From contig CALBCM010000027.1 in NCBI GenBank assembly GCA_937927235.1, forward strand, positions 1 through 64,000: a stretch of 64,000 bases of DNA, in the 5' to 3' direction. The translations under genes and the position numbers were made by a program. Source of the stretch: an uncultured Johnsonella sp. GTDB lineage: Bacteria > Bacillota > Clostridia > Lachnospirales > Lachnospiraceae. The notes beneath the pieces were generated by a model that saw nothing but the letters and a program-made list of their open reading frames with translations, had not been told where the DNA came from and made no database searches. Numbering within the stretch: the stretch's first letter is position 1; each line of letters starts with the position of its first letter. This document shows, in pieces, positions 1 to 7,225 of this stretch.

Positions 1-18
1 AATCATTTCTTGCTTCAT
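1..18 (-). CDS. Start of next conjugative-element gene (partial, leaves window)
   Basis: Only the first six codons (MKQEMI) are inside the window; the gene runs leftwards out of it. An ATG at 18 is preceded by a good AAGGAG-type ribosome binding site at about 28-35, and a terminator lies just upstream (44-80). By position it follows virD4, where Tn1549-like elements carry a small membrane protein and then mating-pair-formation genes. The six residues are too few to identify it. Confidence 0.4.
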
Positions 19-43
19 TAAAAATTTCTCCTTTTCTTTTCAA

Positions 44-80
44 TAAAAAAAGCGATCGGAGTTTTTCTTTTCCAATCGCT
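44..80 (-). terminator. Intrinsic terminator between virD4 and the next element gene
   Basis: Read on the minus strand, a ten-pair stem with one G-T pair (arms at 71-80 and 51-60) is followed by seven T residues (44-50). It sits inside a co-oriented transfer operon, before the ATG at 18, so it is placed to attenuate transcription of the genes to the left. Confidence 0.7.
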
Positions 81-94
81 GATACTCTTGCTAT

Positions 95-130
95 TTAGTT
101 TTCCTTAGTGGGACTTCTTATCCTTACCAT
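95..130 (-). CDS. Possible 11-aa leader peptide before the terminator
   Basis: An 11-codon ORF (MVRIRSPTKEN) starts at 130 behind an unusually strong AGGAGG site (135-140, four bases before ATG) and ends 15 bases before the terminator stem at 51-80. A strong ribosome binding site with no longer ORF, followed by a terminator, is the layout of a translated attenuator leader. The peptide has no recognisable stalling motif, so this is inference from layout only. Confidence 0.35.
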   Translation of the reverse strand: MVRIRSPTKEN

Positions 131-183
131 CTTTCCTCCTGATTTTGAGTAATAAAAAAGCAGCAAATCTATGTTCTTTAGAC

Positions 184-1968
184 TTACTGCACTCTTGTAA
201 TAACCGTTTCTCTATTTAATTTTGCTTTCCCTTTTCTCTTGATATATTCCTCAATATCAAAGGCATTTTTCTTATTAAAATCTTCAAGTAACTTGTAATT
301 CTTATGCTTTGTAATATCAAATTTATCTGATAAAAACGGTCTTACACCTCTAAGCTGAAAGATACATTTACTGCCATCCATAACCGTTATCTCATCTTGA
401 CTCATCAGCTCTTTTCCTGTCTTTTGGTAATTGAGTCCATAACTATTAGCATTGGAGCGTGTTTCAGAAGTGTTATATAGATCTATCGTTTCCTTTCCAA
501 GCGTTTCTGATAGCTCTTTTAATGTGGTCTTTTCCTTTCCACCTAAAAACAATGTACTATCACAGTTGCCCACGATTGTGTCAGCATTATCCTTATATAT
601 CGCCTTTAACTGAGATTGTGCTTGCAAAATAATGCTTGCAGATATTTCTCTTGAACGGATTGTCGCTATTAACTTCTCAAACTTTGGAATTAAGCCGATA
701 TTTGCAAACTCATCAAGAAGGCATCTTACATGAACAGGTAATCTTCCTCCATACTCATCATCTGCCTTATCACAAAGTAGATTAAATAACTGTGAGTACA
801 TGATAGATACCACAAAGTTAAAAGTATCATCTGTATCAGATATAATGACAAAAAGTGCTGTCTTTCTATCTCCAAGAGTATCAAGCTCAAGTTCATCTTC
901 TTTCATCAAGTCCCTAAGTTCCTGAATATCAAAAGGAGCAAGTCTTGCACCACATGAAATAAGAATAGACTTCGCCGTTTTTCCAGCAGCAAGTTTGTAT
1001 TTCTTATATTGCTTTACCGCAAAGTGCGTAGGCTCTTTCTTTTCCAATGCTTCAAATAGTCTATCAATGGGATTCATATATGTTTCATCATCTTCCCTGA
1101 CTTCTGAAGCATCTATCATATCCAGTAGTGTCGCAAAGTTCTTTTCTTCTCTTGGAGCTTCATAAAAAATATAACCTATCAAAGCCGTATAGTAGAGTTT
1201 CTCGGCTTTCACCCAAAAATCCTCACCTGCCTTTTCCCCTTCACCCTTAGTGTTTGCAATGATTGTCTGCACTAATTTGAGGATGTCTTTTTCACTTCTG
1301 AGATAGGCAAAGGGATTGTACTTCATACTCTTTTTGAAGTTGATGGTATTTAAGATTTTTATCTCATAGCCATTATCTTCAAGCATCTTGCCACACTCAA
1401 TGACTATCGTTCCTTTAGGATCTGTAACACAATATGACGAGTGCATTTGCATTAGGTTTGGCTTTACATAAAATCTCGTCTTTCCGGAGCCAGAACCACC
1501 AATAACAAGTACATTCTTATTTCTTGCATACTTTGGATTTGCCGGTCTGCCATTCATGGTTAATCGCTCTGTTTGAGTAAGCAAGATATTGTTTTGGAAC
1601 TTTTCATCCACATACGGCTCTATATCTTTTCTCGTTCCCCATCGGGCTGAACCATACTCTTTCCCCTGTCTGAACTTTTTTGCATTTTTACCTTTGGTAT
1701 AGACAATAAATTTAATTAAAACTGCCACTCCCACGCCCATTAAAATATCTATTGGATGAATGCTCGGAATAAAGCTCATGGTATTAAGCTCTAATATTCC
1801 TTGAAATATTTTATCTATTACATCGCCACCTGTATAGGCTCTTACATGGTGAGAGAAGATGTTTCCAACATAGAAAAATGCAAGATAGGGAATATTCTGC
1901 TTGAAAAACTTTGACTTATCTTGCACCTTAAATAAGCCTTTGATGTCTTTTAGTATCTTATCTATCAT
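184..1968 (-). CDS. VirD4/TraG-type conjugative coupling protein
   Basis: This 594-aa type IV coupling protein would recruit the relaxase-DNA complex to the mating channel at the inner membrane and drive transfer with ATP. Two hydrophobic segments are visible near the N-terminus (about residues 25-45 and 70-90). The Walker A motif GGSGSGKT lies near residue 155, followed by the VTDPKGT segment typical of TraG/VirD4, and a Walker B-like LLDEFANIG lies near residue 420. Length is normal for the Tn1549/CTn family. It overlaps the upstream PcfB-like gene by 4 bp (ATGA), so the two are translationally coupled. An attenuator-like region follows it. Confidence 0.93.
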   Translation of the reverse strand: MIDKILKDIKGLFKVQDKSKFFKQNIPYLAFFYVGNIFSHHVRAYTGGDVIDKIFQGILELNTMSFIPSIHPIDILMGVGVAVLIKFIVYTKGKNAKKFRQGKEYGSARWGTRKDIEPYVDEKFQNNILLTQTERLTMNGRPANPKYARNKNVLVIGGSGSGKTRFYVKPNLMQMHSSYCVTDPKGTIVIECGKMLEDNGYEIKILNTINFKKSMKYNPFAYLRSEKDILKLVQTIIANTKGEGEKAGEDFWVKAEKLYYTALIGYIFYEAPREEKNFATLLDMIDASEVREDDETYMNPIDRLFEALEKKEPTHFAVKQYKKYKLAAGKTAKSILISCGARLAPFDIQELRDLMKEDELELDTLGDRKTALFVIISDTDDTFNFVVSIMYSQLFNLLCDKADDEYGGRLPVHVRCLLDEFANIGLIPKFEKLIATIRSREISASIILQAQSQLKAIYKDNADTIVGNCDSTLFLGGKEKTTLKELSETLGKETIDLYNTSETRSNANSYGLNYQKTGKELMSQDEITVMDGSKCIFQLRGVRPFLSDKFDITKHKNYKLLEDFNKKNAFDIEEYIKRKGKAKLNRETVITRVQ

Positions 1969-2450
1969 AGGCTCTGCTCCTTTTGTTTATTCTTGACTTT
2001 ATCTTTAGAAAGAGCGTTCTTTGCCATTTCCTTGAACTTCTCAATATTCTTGTGGATAGATTCTTTTCTTTCCGTTTTCTTTTCTGATTCCGAAAGAGCG
2101 TGTTTAAAGGCTTTATCCATGACTTTCATGTCTTTTGCCTGAAAGAATACGGAGTATTTACCGCTTTCTTTATCTTTCATCACCGAAAACTTTACCCCAT
2201 ACCGATTAAGTTCCTTTTTCAGTTCCTTCAGCTCTGCTTCTTCTACCGGAATTTCTTCAAGCTGTCCCTTTTTAACCATATCTTTTAGCTTTACTTCATT
2301 TCCGTTAGCATTAACCAGCTTTTCCAGTCCTCCAAGTTTTTCAGCCTCTTTCATCAGTTTCTTTAATAAGTTCAGAATTAGCTTTCCTGTTACTTTAGCA
2401 GCTTTCACTTCCATGTTAAGCGTTTTTCTTGCGATTTCTTCATTGATCAA
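1965..2450 (-). CDS. PcfB-like DUF3801 conjugation accessory protein
   Basis: This 161-aa, lysine- and glutamate-rich protein matches the PcfB/DUF3801 family found directly upstream of virD4 in Tn1549-like elements and pCF10-type plasmids. PcfB is known as an accessory factor of the relaxosome/coupling complex. The N-terminal half carries the conserved helical region, and the C-terminal 40 residues are highly charged and probably disordered. It overlaps both neighbours by 4 bp (dnaC-like upstream, virD4 downstream), giving a tight four-gene unit. The identification rests on pattern and context, not a catalytic motif. Confidence 0.8.
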   Translation of the reverse strand: MINEEIARKTLNMEVKAAKVTGKLILNLLKKLMKEAEKLGGLEKLVNANGNEVKLKDMVKKGQLEEIPVEEAELKELKKELNRYGVKFSVMKDKESGKYSVFFQAKDMKVMDKAFKHALSESEKKTERKESIHKNIEKFKEMAKNALSKDKVKNKQKEQSL

Positions 2451-3298
2451 GTTCTCTCACCTCCAGTCAGTAATCTTTCTTTATTCCTCTTTAATTTTTC
2501 TTCCTGAATAACTTTCCTGTAATCTTCTCCGAGTACCATCACAGGAATACACATCTCGATAATTCTTGAGTAAATTCTTTGGTATTCCACACTCTCCGTA
2601 CAGTTTTCAATTTGGCTGTATGAAAGATTTGTGGTAAAGATTGTTGGCTTATGCTTTAAGTACCTGTTATTGACAATGTTATATACCTGCTCTTTGGCAT
2701 AGCTTGTATCTCTTTCAATTCCTAAATCATCTAAGATGAGAACGGAAGTGTTTACAAGGGATTCGATATATGCGTTTTTATCAATGTCAAATCCTCCTTT
2801 TTGCAGTTCGTTGATTATCTGTGAAAAGTTTCTAATCTTAACGCTTATCTGATACTGTTCAATCAGTGCATTGGCAATAGAGCAGGCAAGATAGGTCTTT
2901 CCGCTTCCAACTGTTCCATAGAACAGAAGTCCGATATTTTCCTTTTTCATCAATTCATAATCTTTTACAAAATTCTTTGCGATGATAAGACTCTGATTTT
3001 CTTTTCCCTGATAGTTTTCAAAGGTATATGACCACTGAATAATAGATGTGAAGCAGATACTTTTTAATCTCTCGATTTCAAGCTGCTTTTGTCTTTCTTT
3101 TTCTTTTGCTTCTCTATCTCTATCGCATTTACAAGCTGTCTTAAATATCATCTGCTTTCCGAAAAATTCTAATGCTTTTCCATCTTTTCTTTCATGGCAC
3201 ACTTTACAGTAGGCGTGTCCGTCTTTGATGTATTCTTTTTCAGGATTGAAGCTGTATTCCACATCTTCTATCATCACTTTTTCTAATTCTTTAATCAT
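2447..3298 (-). CDS. DnaC/IstB-like AAA+ ATPase of the element
   Basis: This 283-aa ATPase has an N-terminal region with a C-x2-C / C-x-C zinc-like cluster (about residues 34-60), then Walker A (YGTVGSGKTYLA, near residue 130) and Walker B (LILDDLG, near residue 190). The architecture is that of DnaC/DnaI-type helicase loaders. In Tn1549-family elements this gene follows the RepA-like initiator and probably helps load helicase for replication of the excised circle. It overlaps both neighbours by 4 bp. Confidence 0.85.
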   Translation of the reverse strand: MIKELEKVMIEDVEYSFNPEKEYIKDGHAYCKVCHERKDGKALEFFGKQMIFKTACKCDRDREAKEKERQKQLEIERLKSICFTSIIQWSYTFENYQGKENQSLIIAKNFVKDYELMKKENIGLLFYGTVGSGKTYLACSIANALIEQYQISVKIRNFSQIINELQKGGFDIDKNAYIESLVNTSVLILDDLGIERDTSYAKEQVYNIVNNRYLKHKPTIFTTNLSYSQIENCTESVEYQRIYSRIIEMCIPVMVLGEDYRKVIQEEKLKRNKERLLTGGERT

Positions 3299-4065
3299 AA
3301 ATGTACTCCCTTGTTATATTCCTCCCATGTAGGGATATTGGTTTTTTTCTTACTTCCCTGATCTTTATAAAACCAAGAAAGGATTGTTGCTTTATGGTCT
3401 TTATATGTCTTTCCGGTACTTTGAAGATAGGTTGATAATCTCTCAATGTAGTTATCAAGCTCTCCTGCCATTTTAATTTGTAATTCGCCTATATCTTCAT
3501 CCTTTAAAAAGACATTTTGAAATGTTCCAAGTCCGTTTTCACCAAAACTATATTCTCTCTTACTATACTTACTCTTATTATTCTCTATATAGTTACGGTC
3601 AACATTCTTAACCTCTTGAAGTTCATTTTCTTTACTTCTGAGGTCAACATCTTTTACTTCTGAAGTAAAGTTTTTTGACTTCTGAAAGTCATTTTCTTTT
3701 ACCGCTAATATGCTCATAAAGTCTTTAACATATATGACATTCGGCTTACCAAGCCCAAGCCTTACTCTTTCAATCAGTCCGATTCCTTTTTTCATATCGA
3801 GTTCATCTAATGTTTTTATAGCTGTCGGCTTTGAGATATTTCTTCTTCTCATAATTTCTTCAACAGTAAAATAGATAAATACTCTGCCTTCCTTGTCCAC
3901 CCAGTTATTCTTAAAGGACATTCCTGTGCGTTTCAAAAGCATGGAGTATAGAATAATGGCTTCAGCAGACAGTCCCTTAAATTCTTCTCCGTCTACTAAT
4001 ATTTCAGGCACTTTCAGAAAGTTAAATCGCTCTGCTTCTCTGTTATAGAAATAGTCAAAGTCCAT
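3295..4065 (-). CDS. RepA-like replication initiator (N-terminal winged helix)
   Basis: This 256-aa protein resembles replication initiator protein A of Tn1549/CTn-type elements and theta plasmids. The first 110 residues carry the conserved start (FYNREAERFNFLKVP, then LSAEAIILYSMLL and a winged-helix region with ISKPTAIKTLDEL). The middle is a low-complexity linker and the C-terminus holds a short helical domain. The ATG at 4065 has a very strong AAGGAGGGAGG site upstream. It probably initiates replication of the excised element at an origin outside this window. A terminator lies 34-60 bp upstream of its start. Confidence 0.82.
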   Translation of the reverse strand: MDFDYFYNREAERFNFLKVPEILVDGEEFKGLSAEAIILYSMLLKRTGMSFKNNWVDKEGRVFIYFTVEEIMRRRNISKPTAIKTLDELDMKKGIGLIERVRLGLGKPNVIYVKDFMSILAVKENDFQKSKNFTSEVKDVDLRSKENELQEVKNVDRNYIENNKSKYSKREYSFGENGLGTFQNVFLKDEDIGELQIKMAGELDNYIERLSTYLQSTGKTYKDHKATILSWFYKDQGSKKKTNIPTWEEYNKGVHL

Positions 4066-4098
4066 GCAAGATCACCTCCCTCCTTAAAAATTTGCAAA

Positions 4099-4129
4099 GA
4101 AAAAGACGATAGTTTTTTCATCTATCGCC
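4099..4129 (-). terminator. Intrinsic terminator upstream of the RepA-like gene
   Basis: On the minus strand, an 8-bp stem (4122-4129 pairing with 4105-4112, one G-T pair) is followed by a short T-rich run. It separates the CD1845-like gene from the RepA-like gene, which are co-oriented. It can end the short upstream transcript or attenuate read-through into the replication and transfer genes. Confidence 0.6.
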
Positions 4130-4155
4130 TTTGGTAACCATTTTTATGAAATTTT

Positions 4156-4437
4156 TTAGATTGATTTTATTGCCTCATTGATACCTTGTAAAAAAGCTAT
4201 AACAGTTGCACCAACCATCGGTATTCCGTATGGACTAACTAAGAATCCAATAATCAATGCTTCTATTCCGATGGTAACTTCTTTTTGCAGAAAAGATGCA
4301 ATTGCTCCAAATATACAAAACATCATCAGCAAATATAGTAGGGCTGTTCCGATACCAAGTAGAAATGTCAGAAATGCTGTGAGGATACTTAACACCAAGC
4401 TAATTGGGAATAAGATTATTTTTATTATCCATCTCAT
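4156..4437 (-). CDS. CD1845-family small membrane protein
   Basis: This 93-aa, very hydrophobic protein has three predicted membrane segments (about residues 5-28, 32-52 and 58-85). Length and composition match the CD1845 family, named from a gene at the end of a Clostridioides difficile Tn1549-like transposon. No function is established for the family. Its ribosome binding site (GAGGAATAA) is embedded in the last codons of the upstream 68-codon ORF, so translation may be coupled. It is the first clear element gene next to rlmD. Confidence 0.7.
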   Translation of the reverse strand: MRWIIKIILFPISLVLSILTAFLTFLLGIGTALLYLLMMFCIFGAIASFLQKEVTIGIEALIIGFLVSPYGIPMVGATVIAFLQGINEAIKSI

Positions 4438-4443
4438 AATTTC

Positions 4444-4650
4444 TTATTCCTCACTTTCAAAAACATTCTTTGTATCTCCACACACCATATCAATGCAAAC
4501 ATTCACATCTATATAATTTTTTAGGAGTTTTTTTCTCCCACCTTCGCCATCTTCTACAAACACATAATGTTTATAAAACTGCTTAAAATGCAGGATTTTC
4601 ACGATTTCACTCTTTGTATCAACGCTATGGTCTCCACATGTGAAGACCAA
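4444..4650 (-). CDS. Small ORF spanning the element/rlmD junction
   Basis: This 68-codon frame begins with TTG at 4650 inside the last codons of rlmD (+1 frame) and runs into element DNA. The N-terminal 17 residues are therefore an out-of-frame reading of the rlmD tail. The later part (from about residue 18, for example YVFVEDGEGG and IDVNVCIDMVC) looks protein-like and ends 6 bp before the CD1845-like gene. There is no ATG before residue 54. It may be a genuine element gene with a non-ATG start, or a fusion created by integration. I do not recognise a family. Confidence 0.4.
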   Translation of the reverse strand: MVFTCGDHSVDTKSEIVKILHFKQFYKHYVFVEDGEGGRKKLLKNYIDVNVCIDMVCGDTKNVFESEE

Positions 4651-6224
4651 GGAAACATATCCACTGTCTGAACCTCACTAAGCCTATATCCTCTCTTCAC
4701 AATACATTTTAAATCACGTGCCAGTGTAGCACTGTCGCAGCTTACATACACTATTTTTTCGGGAGAAGCCGCCACCATAACTTCAAGGCATTTTATATCA
4801 CAGCCCCTTCTTGGCGGGTCAACCACTACCACATCCGGCAGCTCTATACTAATATTTTTTTTATTAAGGTTTTCTTTTTCAGCATATTTTTCACTGATAT
4901 TTTTTCCGCTTTCAACATCAACAGACCTTATATATTCGTTACTGTCCTTTCTTTTTTTCTCTCCTGATTCCTTATACCACTTTGTGAGTATATCCTCGAC
5001 ATTGCCCACTATAAATTCAGCATTTTCTATATGATTAATGCGTGCATTAGCCTTTGCATCTTCAATAGCCTGTGCTACGGTTTCTATACCGTACACCTTT
5101 CCAGCCCTTTGGGCAAGAAATAATGATATAGTTCCTATACCGCAGTAGAGGTCCCAAACCACTTCACTGCCGTTAAGCCGAGTAAATTCAAGGGCTTTAT
5201 TATAAAGTTTAACTGTCTGCATCGGATTTACCTGATAAAATGACTCTACTGATATATTAAATTTTATAGCTCCTATATAATCGCTTATATAATTCATTCC
5301 ATATAAATTAAGGGATTTTAAACCGAGTATTATATTCGTCCTTTCACAGTTTATATTTAACATAATACTTTTTATACCTTTTATAGCTCTTAAATCCCTG
5401 CATAGTTTTTCGGAATGAGGCAGTGATTTTCCGTTTATTACTATACATACCATAATTTCGCCTGTAGAAAATCCCTTTCTTATAAGTATATGCCTTATAA
5501 GTCCCCTTCCCGTAGCTTCATCATAAGCACTTATATTAAAGGCTTTCATAAAAGCCAGTACAGTATTTATTATTTCGGAATTTTCCTCTATACCTATAAG
5601 GCAATCCCCACTTTCAATTATACTGTGAGTGCGCCCGGCATAAAAACCCGCTATAAGCCTGCCGTTTTTTTCGCCAATCGGGATTATTGCTTTATTTCTG
5701 TATCTCCAAGGTTTTTCCATACCTATAATTGAATAAAATCTGCACTTGCTGCCAGCATCCTTGCCGGACCCTAAATTTTTACCGCTATAAGCTTTATCAG
5801 GCTCGCAACCAATTACTTCCTCATATTTCGGAATTTTTTCAAGAGCATTTTCAAAAATGAAATCCTCCTCCTTAAACCCGCCTATTCTTATAAGATTATT
5901 TAGCACCTTATTTTCTTTATATTTAAGTTGAGATTTATAGCTTATGCTCTGCATGGTGCAGCCTCCGCAGGGCTTTGCTACGCTGCATTTTGGAGCTATC
6001 CTGTAAGATGAAGGTTTGATAATGCTTTCAAGCTTTGCATAGCCGTAATTTTTCATACATTTCATCACTGCTGCACGTACTCTATCGCCTATCACTGCAT
6101 CCTTTACAAACCAAGTAAAGGATGCAGTCTTTCCAATGCCTTCTCCCTCATTTCCTAAATCTATTATATCAAATTCAAGTATCTCTCCCTTTTTATACAC
6201 GGTACTTTGCCGGTTTTTCTTCAT
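4599..6224 (-). CDS. rlmD: 23S rRNA (uracil-5-)-methyltransferase RlmD/RumA
   Basis: This 541-aa SAM-dependent methyltransferase makes 5-methyluridine in 23S rRNA. It has an N-terminal TRAM domain, a CxxxxxCGGC Fe-S type cluster (near residue 80), FYQVNP, the SAM loop DLYCGIGTISL, DPPRRG and the catalytic-cysteine motif VSCDSATLARD. It is longer than the usual 450 aa because of two polar insertions: about residues 118-165, and about 405-450 between the SAM-binding core and DPPRRG. The start at 6224 follows AGAAGG. The 3' end is the conjugative-element integration site. An intact C-terminus suggests it is functional. Confidence 0.9.
   Translation of the reverse strand: MKKNRQSTVYKKGEILEFDIIDLGNEGEGIGKTASFTWFVKDAVIGDRVRAAVMKCMKNYGYAKLESIIKPSSYRIAPKCSVAKPCGGCTMQSISYKSQLKYKENKVLNNLIRIGGFKEEDFIFENALEKIPKYEEVIGCEPDKAYSGKNLGSGKDAGSKCRFYSIIGMEKPWRYRNKAIIPIGEKNGRLIAGFYAGRTHSIIESGDCLIGIEENSEIINTVLAFMKAFNISAYDEATGRGLIRHILIRKGFSTGEIMVCIVINGKSLPHSEKLCRDLRAIKGIKSIMLNINCERTNIILGLKSLNLYGMNYISDYIGAIKFNISVESFYQVNPMQTVKLYNKALEFTRLNGSEVVWDLYCGIGTISLFLAQRAGKVYGIETVAQAIEDAKANARINHIENAEFIVGNVEDILTKWYKESGEKKRKDSNEYIRSVDVESGKNISEKYAEKENLNKKNISIELPDVVVVDPPRRGCDIKCLEVMVAASPEKIVYVSCDSATLARDLKCIVKRGYRLSEVQTVDMFPWSSHVETIALIQRVKS
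4618..4660. other. Probable attachment junction of the conjugative element at the rlmD 3' end
   Basis: Element genes begin immediately beyond the rlmD stop (4599-4601). The segment encoding the conserved SHVET tail of RlmD (about 4627-4641) is the region known to be used as the integration target of several ICEs in rumA/rlmD. The rlmD frame is intact, as expected if the element restores the 3' end. The second attachment copy and the integrase would lie left of the window, so the exact core cannot be defined here. Confidence 0.55.
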
Positions 6225-6280
6225 CAGCTCAAATCCTTCTTTTATAATTTTACAGCTTTCAAAATTTCACAAATATTTTT

Positions 6281-7225
6281 CTATAGCACGGTCCGTCTTA
6301 TATTACTTTCAAACATTCTGTTATATCCGAGCCATTCCGCATTTTCATCAGCTGCTTCTAAAAGCCCTTTCATAGTTTCAAGCTTTGCATCTGTATTATC
6401 TGCAAGACTGAGTGCAAGCGCCTCTATAAGTGCAGGCTTTTTGGGAGAGCCATACTCAAGCTCTCCATGGTGGGCAAGTATACAGTGTTTCAGTTCATTT
6501 AAAAGCTTTAGCGGAAATCCTTCTATGGAATCCGCCTTCTTTGAAATTATATCATAGCCTATAACAATATGACCAAGCAGCTGTCCCTCGTCAGTATAGT
6601 CATTTTCGGGAAATGAAGAAAGCTCTACTGTTTTGCCTATATCATGGCAAAGCGCTGCGGTAATTAGAAGGTCTCGATTAATTATAGGATAGCTTTTGCA
6701 GTAAAATTCACATAATTTAGCTACATTAAGGCTGTGCTCAATTAATCCGCCCATAAAGCTATGATGTATATTTTTAGCAGCCGATGAAAATTTGAACCTT
6801 TTTGCCAGCTCCAAATCTTCTATAAAAAGAGCTTTTAATAATTTATTGAGGTAGATGTTTTTTACTGAGGCTATCTTTTCTTTAAGCTCATTATACATAC
6901 TGTCAATACTGTATTTTGAAACAGGTATATAATCTGCCATTGAGTATTCACCGCTGTCGGCTTTTCTTATCCTCCTTATATTCAGCTGCAGATTGCTGTT
7001 AAAAAGAGTAACATCTGCTTCTATCGCCACATAATCCATGCTGTTTATATCGTTTATTCCTGGAGATTTTAAATCCCATATTTTAGCATCTACCGTGCCG
7101 CTTTTGTCCTGAAGCACAAGACTTGCATACTCCTTCCCGGCTTTTGTAATTTGTATCTGTCTGTTTTTACAAAGATACACTTCTGATATTCTCATTCCCT
7201 CTTTTAGTGTTGCTAAAAATTTCAT
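6281..7225 (-). CDS. YhaM-like 3'-5' exoribonuclease (OB fold + HD domain)
   Basis: This 314-aa protein has an N-terminal OB-fold nucleic-acid-binding domain (about residues 10-100) and an HD metal-dependent phosphohydrolase domain (HHSFMGGLIEHS near residue 155; ALCHDIGK near residue 190; a later conserved HH in ILAHHGELEYG). This is the architecture and length of Bacillus YhaM, a 3'-5' exonuclease acting on RNA and single-stranded DNA. Its ATG overlaps the stop of the HtrA-like gene by one base (TAATG), so the two are coupled. Confidence 0.88.
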   Translation of the reverse strand: MKFLATLKEGMRISEVYLCKNRQIQITKAGKEYASLVLQDKSGTVDAKIWDLKSPGINDINSMDYVAIEADVTLFNSNLQLNIRRIRKADSGEYSMADYIPVSKYSIDSMYNELKEKIASVKNIYLNKLLKALFIEDLELAKRFKFSSAAKNIHHSFMGGLIEHSLNVAKLCEFYCKSYPIINRDLLITAALCHDIGKTVELSSFPENDYTDEGQLLGHIVIGYDIISKKADSIEGFPLKLLNELKHCILAHHGELEYGSPKKPALIEALALSLADNTDAKLETMKGLLEAADENAEWLGYNRMFESNIRRTVL

